Counted from the stretch's first letter, positions 7,487 to 14,680 are shown. The stretch is DNA of 24,724 bases from JARIHD01 sp964503715 (GCA_964503715.1 CAZDAD010000011.1:1-24724); one strand, 5' to 3'. Translations and numbers: made by a program. Notes: generated from the sequence alone by a model not told the origin.

Positions 7487-8120
7487 TCAAGCAGCTGCGC
7501 CCTTAACCACCCTCCAGACGGCACCGATAGTGACCTGCTCGAGATTATCGACAACTATCTCCATGCCGTTTTGGCGTAGGGTTTCACCCGAGTCAGTTAG
7601 GTCAATAACTCCATCAAGGCCGCCGAATAGCTTAGGCGCTGCCTCAATCGAACCACCCATAACCGTCCTAACCAGAACCTCTGTTCCGATTACCTCCGAA
7701 AACCTACAAGCTGCCCTAGAGTAACTCGTGGCTACTGAGATTGGTTCCCGTGCCCCAATCTTGCGCCTTAAGTCTTCTGCACCATCAAGTGATGTAGCTA
7801 GAGTGAACCTAAGAGCCGTTTCGGCAATCGGCAAATAGGTCATTTGGCATTTTGTTTTTTGGTCAAGCTCTTCATACGTATCGGAACCCATGAAGCCGAT
7901 TCTTTTGTCAGTAGTCATAGCACCAGCTATGTCTTTGTCCCTGATTAGGACGTAAGTTGTAGCATCAACCTCTGAGGTGAAGACACCTCCCCGCAAACTC
8001 GGGCACCTGCATGCCGTTGTCTGCAAAAAGTTTCTCAACGGGCTTGCGATTCTCGCCTTTTGGGAACAAGACCACATCGGCCTCCCGTATCCTATTCATT
8101 ACTTCTCTGTTAAAACTCAT
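7487..8120 (-). pseudogene. hisG: ATP phosphoribosyltransferase, short form, frameshifted
   Basis: Homologous to HisG, which joins ATP and PRPP in the first step of histidine synthesis. Start chosen at ATG 8120 (MSFNREVMNRIREADVVLFP), with GGAG 6 nt upstream. The first frame (FPKGENRKPVEKLFADNGMQ) runs into a stop shortly after VPEFAG; the rest continues one frame over: TSEVDATTYVLIRDKDIAG, the substrate region GGSIEAAPKLFGGLDGVIDL and DSGETLRQNG. Removing one G from the GGGG run at 7989-7992 joins the halves into 210 aa, the usual length of short HisG lacking the regulatory domain. This could be a homopolymer sequencing error, a recent mutation or recoding. No other histidine-synthesis gene is present here. 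Everything after the shift looks intact. Confidence 0.85.
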
Positions 8121-8150
8121 TTTATGCTCCAAAAATATTAATTTGTACAA

Positions 8151-8177
8151 AACAAAAACGCCGAAGGTAAATCGGCG
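8151..8177 (-). terminator. Intrinsic terminator (attenuator) before hisG
   Basis: 6-bp GC-rich stem CGCCGA (8177-8172) / TCGGCG (8164-8159) with a 7-nt loop, followed by TTTTTGTT and further T residues. It ends about 30 nt before the hisG start and has no good promoter after it, so hisG-hisS transcription must read through. Both arms are also complementary to an upstream segment (8213-8227). Confidence 0.85.
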
Positions 8178-8227
8178 CTCTGTATCTAATAAATTTGCTA
8201 TCTAGAAACTATCCGACTACCTTCGGC
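8160..8227 (-). promoter_or_regulatory. Antiterminator of a histidine attenuator
   Basis: Upstream strand 8227-8213 (GCCGAAGGTA-G-TCGG) pairs with 8175-8160 (CCGA-TT-TACCTTCGGC): 10 perfect pairs plus 4 more across a small internal loop. This consumes both arms of the terminator stem, so the two structures exclude each other. The upstream strand is the last part of a leader ORF rich in His codons, whose stop codon (8209-8211) directly follows it. A ribosome at the stop would hide this strand and let the terminator form; a ribosome waiting at the first His codons would leave it free. Confidence 0.78.
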
Positions 8228-8268
8228 AACACGTGGTCATGATGATTGTTGGAATAGTATTTACTCAT
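8209..8268 (-). CDS. Histidine leader peptide MSKYYSNNHHDHVLPKVVG
   Basis: 19-codon ORF from ATG 8268 to TAG 8209-8211. It carries three His codons in four (CAT CAT GAC CAC, 8244-8233), as in his-operon leader peptides of enterobacteria. It precedes hisG and overlaps the antiterminator strand. It begins 8 nt after the encoded CCA end of tRNA-Leu and has no Shine-Dalgarno, so it may be translated from the 5' end released by tRNA 3' processing, or from the unprocessed transcript. The coding claim rests on position, composition and fit to the RNA structures; no homologue was searched. Confidence 0.68.
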   Translation of the reverse strand: MSKYYSNNHHDHVLPKVVG

Positions 8269-8276
8269 AATATTTT

Positions 8277-8361
8277 TGGTGCGGATGAAAGGACTTGAAC
8301 CTTCACGCCTTGCGGCACTAGCTCCTAAGGCTAGCGTGTCTACCAATTCCACCACATCCGC
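8277..8361 (-). tRNA. tRNA-Leu (anticodon UAG)
   Basis: 85 nt including an encoded CCA (8279-8277). Acceptor stem GCGGATG / CATCCGC, discriminator A, anticodon stem CTAGC / GCTAG around loop CTTAGGA with anticodon TAG, a long class II variable arm, and T-loop GTTCAAGTC. It decodes CUA and probably other CUN codons. The leader peptide ATG begins 8 nt after its 3' end, with no terminator in between. Confidence 0.97.
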
Positions 8362-8365
8362 ATGG

Positions 8366-8400
8366 GGTAACACTAAGCAGTGATTTTACCTTATGTTACC
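8366..8400 (-). repeat. Inverted repeat flanking the tRNA-Leu -10 box
   Basis: Perfect 7-bp arms GGTAACA (8400-8394) and TGTTACC (8372-8366), 21 bp apart, on both sides of the -10 box and ending just before the tRNA 5' end. Could be an operator or chance; no T-tract follows, so it is not a terminator. Confidence 0.4.
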
Positions 8401-8411
8401 GCATTTTTCCA
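8383..8411 (-). promoter_or_regulatory. Promoter of tRNA-Leu and the his leader
   Basis: -35 TGGAAA (8406-8411, 4/6), 17-bp spacer, -10 TAAAAT (8383-8388, 5/6). Start expected near 8376, about 15 nt before the tRNA. It is the best promoter upstream of the hisG-hisS region. Confidence 0.5.
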
Positions 8412-8429
8412 GATTAATTTGATATTTGG

Positions 8430-9128
8430 CTATTTAGCAGCAGTTTCGGCATCTTTGATCTGCATGTAGCGAATTACGGGCATGCATGATGCTAAAAGGC
8501 TTATTAATAGCATCGCAACAATACCGACAACAGGTATCATCATTAAGACAATCATTGCCAAAACCATTAAGAACGATACGCCAATTAAGGCCCATATTTC
8601 GCCCGACCACCTCTTGGATTGGGCCCAGCTAACCTTCATAGACTCAACAACACCAAGGTCTTTGTCGACAAGGTGATAAGATGCTAGGAGCAGCTTTGGC
8701 AACACAATAAAGAATGGCACAACCAGCAATAATAGAGCGGCAAAATATACCAAGCCAGTAAGTATAGCTAAGCCTATCAACCTCCAAAAGTATCGTAAGC
8801 CTTTGCGGAACTGATCCATACCATCAACGGTTTTGTCTCTGTAGCTTTGAAATATAGTCAGAATCAAACCGCCATTCGCCAATAGACCAAGCAGCAAGCC
8901 TAACACATACAGCGCCGTTGGCCAGCCACCAGCATTAATGGGCGAACCTGGTACTCCCGGTTCAGCCTCTGGGGTTATCAACATGCTCAATGCTACTAAT
9001 GAAGCAGGAACAAGTAACAGCAGAACAAACGCAGCGGGATTTCTCTGGACTGTCTTCCATGACAGTTCTGGTAGAGCTAAGGCGCTTGGTACAGTCGCGC
9101 TTTTTTTGGTTTTACTAGCAGAACTCAT
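8430..9128 (-). CDS. Multi-pass membrane protein, YciC/DUF975-like
   Basis: 232 aa. Hydrophobic segments at about 33-52, 71-93, 117-150 and 179-215, with a short cytoplasmic N-terminus rich in Lys and Ser. The stretch DQFRKGLRYFWRLIG followed later by LPKLLLASYHLVDKDLG and VESMKVSWAQSK resembles the conserved core of YciC/DUF975 and glycerophosphodiesterase-membrane-domain families, whose function is largely unknown. GGGGAG lies 6 nt before the ATG. It has its own promoter after rsmD and no clear terminator before tRNA-Leu. Family assignment is from recalled pattern only. Confidence 0.8.
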   Translation of the reverse strand: MSSASKTKKSATVPSALALPELSWKTVQRNPAAFVLLLLVPASLVALSMLITPEAEPGVPGSPINAGGWPTALYVLGLLLGLLANGGLILTIFQSYRDKTVDGMDQFRKGLRYFWRLIGLAILTGLVYFAALLLLVVPFFIVLPKLLLASYHLVDKDLGVVESMKVSWAQSKRWSGEIWALIGVSFLMVLAMIVLMMIPVVGIVAMLLISLLASCMPVIRYMQIKDAETAAK

Positions 9129-9157
9129 GGTTTTCTCCCCACTTATTTATACTGTTT

Positions 9158-9185
9158 ATTATGGAGGTTGCTCCGCAAGAGTCAA
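9158..9185 (-). promoter_or_regulatory. Promoter of the YciC-like gene
   Basis: -35 TTGACT (9180-9185), 16-bp spacer, -10 CATAAT (9158-9163). The spacer holds the small inverted repeat GGAG-CAAC-CTCC. It begins 7 nt after the rsmD stop codon. Confidence 0.65.
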
Positions 9186-9192
9186 TGGGGAA

Positions 9193-9720
9193 TTATATCG
9201 CTCTATAGAACGCTAGCTGGGCATCGCCATATTCACGTTGCTCAACTATCCCAAAATCATCTATCAGAGGCAAGTCGACACCTCCAGGCCAAGATAAGAC
9301 CAACAGGCCGTCATTCGCAACCGTGCCTGCCAAGCGTTTTATGAGATTAGTCTGTAGGTCACCATACGGAGGATCGCATACTACAATATCAAACCTATCC
9401 TGGGTTGTGTGCAACCATGCACCAGCGTTAGCGCTAATCAACTTAACTTCTTCCGATAGCTCAAGGTCAGAGATATTCTTGGCAACAACCTTTTGTGCTA
9501 TACGATCGCTATCAATACAAACAACGGATTTCGCACCACGACTGATTGCCTCAAAAGCAATAGCCCCAGACCCTGCAAAAGCATCCAAGAATGTCAGTCC
9601 GCTAATGTCACCTAGGATATTAAATAAAGCACCTCTGATTTTGTCACTCATTGGGTGAGTCTTGTGACTACTAGGCGACTGAAAATTGCGCCCCCCTAGA
9701 CTACCTGATATCACTCTCAC
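9193..9720 (-). CDS. rsmD: 16S rRNA (guanine-966 N2)-methyltransferase
   Basis: 175 aa, close to family length. Rossmann-fold methyltransferase that modifies G966 of 16S rRNA during small-subunit assembly. Seen: N-terminal RVISGSLGGR, SAM-binding motif I LDAFAGSGAIAFEA (45-58), and catalytic motif IV DPPYG (116-120, an NPPY-type motif). Starts with GTG 9720; GTGA overlaps the TGA of the gene before it, so translation is probably coupled. A second in-frame GTG lies two codons later. GGGGA 6 nt upstream could act as its ribosome binding site. Confidence 0.93.
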   Translation of the reverse strand: MRVISGSLGGRNFQSPSSHKTHPMSDKIRGALFNILGDISGLTFLDAFAGSGAIAFEAISRGAKSVVCIDSDRIAQKVVAKNISDLELSEEVKLISANAGAWLHTTQDRFDIVVCDPPYGDLQTNLIKRLAGTVANDGLLVLSWPGGVDLPLIDDFGIVEQREYGDAQLAFYRAI

Positions 9721-10550
9721 TTTTTATCCCCATCGGCTAAGACGCCCGATTGCTTCACAGCCTGATACCATGCCAACGTTACTACTCGGACAATTGCAGG
9801 AGCAAGTTCCAGTCTAACCTGACGTGCTAACCTCGGTGTCCAGCCCCTCCTTTGAAACGCTTCGTACATTGCTAAACTATCTATTTCACGGACGGTTTTG
9901 CGGAAAATCTCCGTCAAACCCTGGTGCTCCAGGTCCTTTATATCGGCCTGCGTCACTGGAGTATGACGACGATTAAATGGCGCAATAATCGTTGAGACAC
10001 CAAACTCGAATGAACCATGGGTAGTTAGCAGGCCCTTTGGCCCCCACATCATCCAGTTATTTTTTACTTTCTTGATAGGAGTTTCACCTGGCAGAACAAT
10101 CTTTTTACGAATAGTCGTCCGAGTGCTCTTATCCTGACCACCACGTAGCTCGGCTAAAGTCTCCTCATAAGGAAAATGATGAGCGGGAGTTAAGCCATCG
10201 ACTATAGCATGAGCCAACCAAGCCGACTCAAAGCCTGCGCGAGTTTTGTCACCGTCTCTTATGGCAGAGGTAAGCTTTTCTACGTGGCCCTCTATTAAGC
10301 CAATCAATTCCTTGTCGTTGTCATCTTTTGGATTAATATAGTGCCAAGGTTCATCGACCGCTGGGCTCTTACGTTTAATCCCATCAGGACCATTGTTACC
10401 CTCAAAGCGTAATATGGTTCTTATGTCGGGAAAATGCCTGTTGGCATCACCGAGTAGTAACCTAAGCTGCACGCGCGCCAAACGGTCAAGCTTCTGGTGA
10501 GCTCCCAAGATTATTCCTGATATTGGAGTTAATGTTGTTCCCGAATACAT
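9717..10550 (-). CDS. Zinc-dependent phospholipase C / S1-P1 nuclease-like protein
   Basis: 277 aa, mostly helical, no signal peptide seen. The motif HAIVDGLTPAHH (114-125) gives the HxxxD and D+6 His spacing of the zinc-dependent phospholipase C superfamily; His18 (GAHQKL), His70 (EPWHYINP) and Glu129/130 could complete a metal cluster. The middle contains a basic linker and NNWMMWGPKGLL. The start codon is 3 nt after the recG stop and lacks a clear ribosome binding site, suggesting coupling; its own stop overlaps rsmD. Metal-dependent hydrolase function is inferred from spacing of His/Asp only, and the substrate is unknown. Absence of a signal peptide differs from secreted family members. 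Confidence 0.6.
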   Translation of the reverse strand: MYSGTTLTPISGIILGAHQKLDRLARVQLRLLLGDANRHFPDIRTILRFEGNNGPDGIKRKSPAVDEPWHYINPKDDNDKELIGLIEGHVEKLTSAIRDGDKTRAGFESAWLAHAIVDGLTPAHHFPYEETLAELRGGQDKSTRTTIRKKIVLPGETPIKKVKNNWMMWGPKGLLTTHGSFEFGVSTIIAPFNRRHTPVTQADIKDLEHQGLTEIFRKTVREIDSLAMYEAFQRRGWTPRLARQVRLELAPAIVRVVTLAWYQAVKQSGVLADGDKK

Positions 10551-10553
10551 ATT

Positions 10554-12696
10554 TTAGTTAAGGCTAGTAACGGCCCGCATCCTTTTAAGACGCGCCCAAA
10601 GCACTGGGTATTGTAACAAGTTTTCGCCACGCTCGATACACTCCTCGGCTGCCGCCCGTGCCAGAGCAATCATCTTTGTATCTGTTAATTTGGCCACTCG
10701 AAGATCTAGAGCACCGTGTTGCAAGCTGCCATATATCGCCCCTGGGCCGCGAATCTCGAGATCAAGTTCTGCTAGTTTGAAACCGTCATTGCTGCGCTCC
10801 AAGACCTGTAGCCGCTTCGGAGGCTCACTAGCATCGCTCATCATCAGATAACAATAACCCCGATGCGAACCCCTACCGATGCGACCGCGAAGCTGATGTA
10901 GCTGCGCCAGTCCGAAACGCTCAGCTGCTTCGATGAGCATAATTGTCGCATTCGGCACATCTACACCCACCTCAATAACTGTAGTTGACACTAATATATC
11001 AATTTCACGCTTCAAGAACTTTTCCATGACTTCTTGCTTTTCTGCGGCCTTCATTTTGCCATGCAGCAGACCTACGCGACGATTTTTGAAGTCACGCTTC
11101 GACAAAAGCTCATACACTTTTTCGACCGATACTGATGATTTATCGCTGTCAGTTGCGACAATTAGAGGACATACAACGAACATCTGCCTACCTGTATCAA
11201 GCTCTGCATTAATTTTCTGGTATAGTTCTGCCCTAGAATGAGGCGAACAAATTTGGGTCTCTATTGGCAATCTACCTTGAGGTTTTTCGGCGATAATCGA
11301 AATGTCCATCTCGCCATAAAGAGTTAGAGCTAAGCTGCGTGGGATTGGAGTAGCGGTCATACTCAGCAGGTGTGGCATATGTCCAGCCTTGGCCATCAAT
11401 TTTTTGCGCTGTTCTACTCCAAAGCGATGTTGCTCATCGACAATAGCAAGACCTAAGTTATGCATATCGACAGCTTCCTGAATCAGTGCATGTGTGCCAA
11501 TCACGAAAGTGGCTCTGCCCGTAGCAATAGCATCGAGGCTATGTTTTCTTTGACTAGATGTCTGTCCACCTATCAGCAGCGTAACCTTGTGCTGTAGTCC
11601 TAAGGGCTCAAGTAAGTTATAGACAGTATCAGCATGCTGACGTGCCAGTAGCTCGGTTGGAGCCATAAAGACAGACTGAAAGCCATTGGCATCAGCCATT
11701 AACGCCGCCATGGTTGCGACCACCGTCTTGCCCGATCCGACATCGCCCTCTACCAATCTATTCATTGGCATGGTACGCTGCATATCCTGCAATACTCGCC
11801 AAGTCACCTTACGCTGATCATTTGTTAGCTTGAACGGTAGGTACTTAACGAAACTCTTGGCCAAATCTTCTTTGAACTCGATTGCAACAGATTTATCTTG
11901 CAACATCTCATTTTTGTNNNNNNNNNNNNNNNNNNNNNNNNNNNNNNNNNNNNNNNNNNNNNNNNNNNNNNNNNNNNNNNNNNNNNNNNNNNNNNNNNNN
12001 NNNNNNNNNNNNNNNNNNNNNNNNNNNNNNNNNNNNNNNNNNNNNNNNNNNNNNNNNNNNNNNNNNNNNNNNNNNNNNNNNNNNNNNNNCAGATGTACCA
12101 GGAAAATGAACTGACTCAATCGCCTTGGCGTAAGGCATGAGTTCGTTTTTTTCGACCACCCAGCTTGGCAACGTGTCAGGAATCGTCCTAATGACCTTTA
12201 TAACTTCCCGAATCCATCGTCTTATCTGATTGCTGCTAATTCCTTTGGTTTCACGGTATATGGGCACTATTCGAGCAGTGTTCACAGGAAAATCGCTAAC
12301 TAGCTCCATGCCAGGATTCATAATCGTGAAGCGTCCGCGAGCCAACTCGTATTGGCCTGATATATAGTATTGCTGACCTGTTTTTATACTACCCTCACGA
12401 TAGGGTTGGTTGAACCATACTAACCTCACACTACCAGAACCGTCTGAAGCAACAGCCTCCGTAATATGCAATCCTCGACGAACATATCTGCCCTTCACTG
12501 CGCTTACTTCTGCGGCAATAGTTATCGCACCAGGTGATAATTGGTCTACAGGAGTTATTTGTGAAAAATCGTTATACTTCCGTGGGTAATTGTCGATTAG
12601 GTCACCTACCGTGTTGATTCCCAAGTTACTGGATAATTTTGAGGCGACCCTATCGCCTATACCCTTTAGATTTTTTACGGGACTCTCAATATCCAT
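10554..12696 (-). CDS. recG: ATP-dependent DNA helicase RecG, with an assembly gap
   Basis: Branch-migration helicase that regresses stalled forks and processes Holliday junctions. The N-terminal wedge/OB domain starts at ATG 12696 (MDIESPVKNLKGIGDRVASK). The C-terminal helicase has Walker A GDVGSGKT, DEQHRFGVEQR, SMTATPIPR, STTVIEVGVDVPNA and QLRGRIGRGSHRG, and ends with the typical RecG tail. The gap (11918-12089) removes the junction between wedge and helicase. The frames on either side do not match across 172 N, so the gap length is an estimate; a true length of 171 or 174, for example, would restore one ORF near the usual 690-715 aa. It follows the small membrane gene by 7 nt. Probably intact in the organism. 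Confidence 0.95.
11918..12089. other. Run of 172 N (scaffold gap)
   Basis: Unsequenced stretch inside recG. Since the flanking recG frames differ, its length is not exact. Confidence 1.
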
Positions 12697-12703
12697 ACCA
12701 AGA

Positions 12704-13180
12704 TTACTTATTGTTAGTACCCATTAGTTGTTTAGCGAGTCCGCTTAAACCCAAACCGCCAAAGAAAGCAGCAAGCAACATAGAGCTATAGTATTGTCCC
12801 CAGTAGTCAATGTTCTTCACATTCGCCAATACTGCGTGCCAAAAATCGGCCGCCATCAGAGCCTCGATGCGACTAACTCCAAATTGTTGAGAAAATATCG
12901 AAGTACAGTCCAAGACAACTCCGCCAAAGAAACCAAAAAATATGACCACGATTACGATTAGCAGCACCCAAAAATAGCCCCTATCCCTTTTCGTTACCCC
13001 CCTAGTTACCTTTTGGTAGGCCAAAACTGCCAACCACGAAACCATAAATGCTGAAGCAGACTGCAAAAGACCAGCGTGCCATGCCAACATCCAAATTATT
13101 AGGCCTAGTACGGCTCCTACAGATGCCCATAGAATACCTAGGTTGAAACCTGACCGATCAGTATTCAGCCGTTTAGGCAT
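12704..13180 (-). CDS. Small four-helix membrane protein, unknown function
   Basis: 158 aa from ATG 13180, which has GGGG about 6 nt upstream; an in-frame GTG at 13192 would add four residues but lacks a ribosome binding site. Hydrophobic segments at about 13-34, 39-56, 69-90 and 130-147, with basic loops at 57-68 and at the N-terminus. The stretch between helices 3 and 4 (VSRIEALMAADFWHAVLANV) is probably outside or peripheral. I do not recognise a family. It sits between tyrS (18 nt before) and recG (7 nt after) in an apparent operon. Confidence 0.75.
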   Translation of the reverse strand: MPKRLNTDRSGFNLGILWASVGAVLGLIIWMLAWHAGLLQSASAFMVSWLAVLAYQKVTRGVTKRDRGYFWVLLIVIVVIFFGFFGGVVLDCTSIFSQQFGVSRIEALMAADFWHAVLANVKNIDYWGQYYSSMLLAAFFGGLGLSGLAKQLMGTNNK

Positions 13181-13197
13181 TGGCTGCCCCACCGATG

Positions 13198-14457
13198 TTA
13201 TTGAGCCCTTTCGACAAGTGCCGAATCTTTATACGCCTTGCCCTTACGAAGAATCGCACGACCGTTCTGAAATAGAGAATCATCAAGTTTAATATCGCTC
13301 ACTTTAATACTATTGACTGATATTGCGTTACCGTCGATTAGGCGCCTAGCCTCGGTTTTGGAACTGGCCAACTCTGACTGAACAATCAAATCAGCCAAGT
13401 CTTGTGACCCGTCGTATAAAACACTTGGTAACTCCTGTCGGATAGTTGCTAGCTCATCACTGTTAGCTTGACCAATACTTTTGTCGCCAGTCATATAGCT
13501 TGTCACTGCCTGTGCCATACGCATAGCATCCTCTCCATGCACAAGCTTTGTAACTTCTTCAGCCAATCTAATCTGAGCTAGACGTTGCCCTGGGTCCTGA
13601 TGATGTTGCTCTATAAGCGCTTCGACAGTCGGTTTGTCTAGTAAGGTGTAGAACTTTATATATTCTTCAACACCGATGTCATCACAGTTAATCCAAAATT
13701 GATAGAACTTGGTAGGAGACGTCATTTCAGGATCGAGCCACACAGCACCGCCTTCGGATTTACCAAATTTTTTACCCGTTGCTCGATTCATAACAAGTGG
13801 GGCCGACCAAATATGGCCTTCGACTCCATCCATTCTTCTGAGAAGTTCGACTCCAGCAATACTATTACCCCACTGATCGGAGCCGCAAAGCTGTAACGTT
13901 ACACCATAATTACGGTGTAAATGGACAAAATCATAGCCCTGAATTAGGGCATAGCTAAACTCAGCGTAGCTAATACCCGCTCCATCTTCGCCCAGGCGTG
14001 TCTGGACAAACTCCCTAGATAACATCTGCCGCATTGGCACATGTTTGCCAACATTACGCAAAAACTGAAGGTAGCCCATATTCTTGAACCAGTCGAAGTT
14101 ATCGACGTGTATAAAAGGCTGGCCCGCAAAAATCCTGTCGTACTGCTTAGCGATGCTGGCTTTGTTGTCTGCAACCTCGTCCTCGGTCTTGAGTACTCGT
14201 TCCTCGGCCTTACCATCAGGGTCACCGATCAGCCCCGTGGCCCCACCAACGAGCATTACCGCTTTGTGTCCGTGGTTTATAAAGTGCCTTATCATCATGG
14301 CGATGGCAAGGTTTCCAATCTGTAACGACTTGGCACTAGGGTCCATTCCTAGGTAAAAAGTAATCGGCTCACCATCGATGGCCCTAATATCTTTGAAAGT
14401 TGTTTGGTTGACGAAGCCTCGCCACTGTAGTTCTTCTGATAATGTCATGTCAGACAT
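13198..14457 (-). CDS. tyrS: Tyrosyl-tRNA synthetase with an altered HIGH motif
   Basis: 419 aa, class I synthetase charging tRNA-Tyr. Seen: GMDPSAKSLQIGNL at 37-50, where the HIGH motif reads QIGN (46-49); tyrosine pocket residues in CGSDQWGNS (191-199); KMSKS-type loop KFGKS (230-234); and a C-terminal S4 RNA-binding domain (about 355-415). AGGGGA is 5 nt before the ATG. First His of HIGH to Gln is unusual because that residue stabilises the activation transition state in studied enzymes. It begins an apparent five-gene operon through rsmD. The leader of about 95 nt includes a small ORF with two Tyr codons. Confidence 0.96.
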   Translation of the reverse strand: MSDMTLSEELQWRGFVNQTTFKDIRAIDGEPITFYLGMDPSAKSLQIGNLAIAMMIRHFINHGHKAVMLVGGATGLIGDPDGKAEERVLKTEDEVADNKASIAKQYDRIFAGQPFIHVDNFDWFKNMGYLQFLRNVGKHVPMRQMLSREFVQTRLGEDGAGISYAEFSYALIQGYDFVHLHRNYGVTLQLCGSDQWGNSIAGVELLRRMDGVEGHIWSAPLVMNRATGKKFGKSEGGAVWLDPEMTSPTKFYQFWINCDDIGVEEYIKFYTLLDKPTVEALIEQHHQDPGQRLAQIRLAEEVTKLVHGEDAMRMAQAVTSYMTGDKSIGQANSDELATIRQELPSVLYDGSQDLADLIVQSELASSKTEARRLIDGNAISVNSIKVSDIKLDDSLFQNGRAILRKGKAYKDSALVERAQ

Positions 14458-14462
14458 AGTTT

Positions 14463-14520
14463 TCCCCTGTATTTGAAATTTGGTAACAATTAGTAATATG
14501 GCTAAACAAAGTACAAATAC
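14463..14520 (-). promoter_or_regulatory. Possible translational attenuator of tyrS
   Basis: GTATTTG (14520-14514), inside the Tyr codons of the candidate leader ORF, is complementary to CAAATAC (14475-14469), which directly abuts the tyrS Shine-Dalgarno AGGGG. Pairing could reduce ribosome entry, and a ribosome stalled at the Tyr codons would break it. Seven mostly A-U pairs with a long loop is weak, so this is tentative. Confidence 0.25.
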
Positions 14521-14549
14521 TGGTGCTCTTGAGGATCAACACTTCTCAT
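14502..14549 (-). CDS. Candidate Tyr leader peptide MRSVDPQEHQYLYFV
   Basis: 15-codon ORF ending 44 nt before tyrS, with TAT TTG TAC close to its stop. A TATAAT box lies 10 nt before its ATG, so it would start almost at the 5' end of the message. No ribosome binding site. It may be chance; the gene-specific Tyr codons in the tyrS leader are the only functional hint. Confidence 0.3.
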   Translation of the reverse strand: MRSVDPQEHQYLYFV

Positions 14550-14559
14550 ATCTATACAT

Positions 14560-14588
14560 ATTATATCTGATAGATTGGCATATGTGTG
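14560..14588 (-). promoter_or_regulatory. tyrS promoter
   Basis: Perfect -10 TATAAT (14560-14565). The -35 at 17 bp is poor (CACACA, 14583-14588). Start expected near 14553, giving a tyrS leader of about 96 nt. The tyrS/PBP spacer (14458-14680) holds this and the divergent PBP promoter. Confidence 0.5.
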
Positions 14589-14608
14589 CAAAAATACCTA
14601 AAATCCGC

Positions 14609-14639
14609 TTGTGGTTAGGGCGCTGCTGTTTGCTATAAT
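14609..14639 (+). promoter_or_regulatory. Promoter of the penicillin-binding protein gene
   Basis: Perfect extended -10, TG-C-TATAAT (TATAAT 14634-14639), with a weak -35 TTGTGG (14609-14614) at 19 bp. Start expected near 14646, about 35 nt before the ATG. Confidence 0.65.
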
Positions 14640-14680
14640 ATGCATTAGTAATTAGTGAGTTGAGAGGCACATTAGAGAGA

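Noticed and set aside
8118..8150. hisG start at ATG 8150 (MYKLIFLEHK)
   Set aside because: It overlaps the terminator T-tract and lacks a ribosome binding site; ATG 8120 has GGAG at ideal spacing and fits HisG length.
8121..8276. T-box riboswitch before hisG-hisS
   Set aside because: No T-box bulge consensus (AGGGTGGNACCGCG-like) or specifier stem; the His-rich leader ORF and paired repeats explain the region better.
14536..14562. Reading frame MYRYEKC with two Tyr codons directly after the tyrS TATAAT
   Set aside because: Its ATG immediately follows the -10 box and would lie upstream of the expected start of transcription, so it should not be in the RNA.
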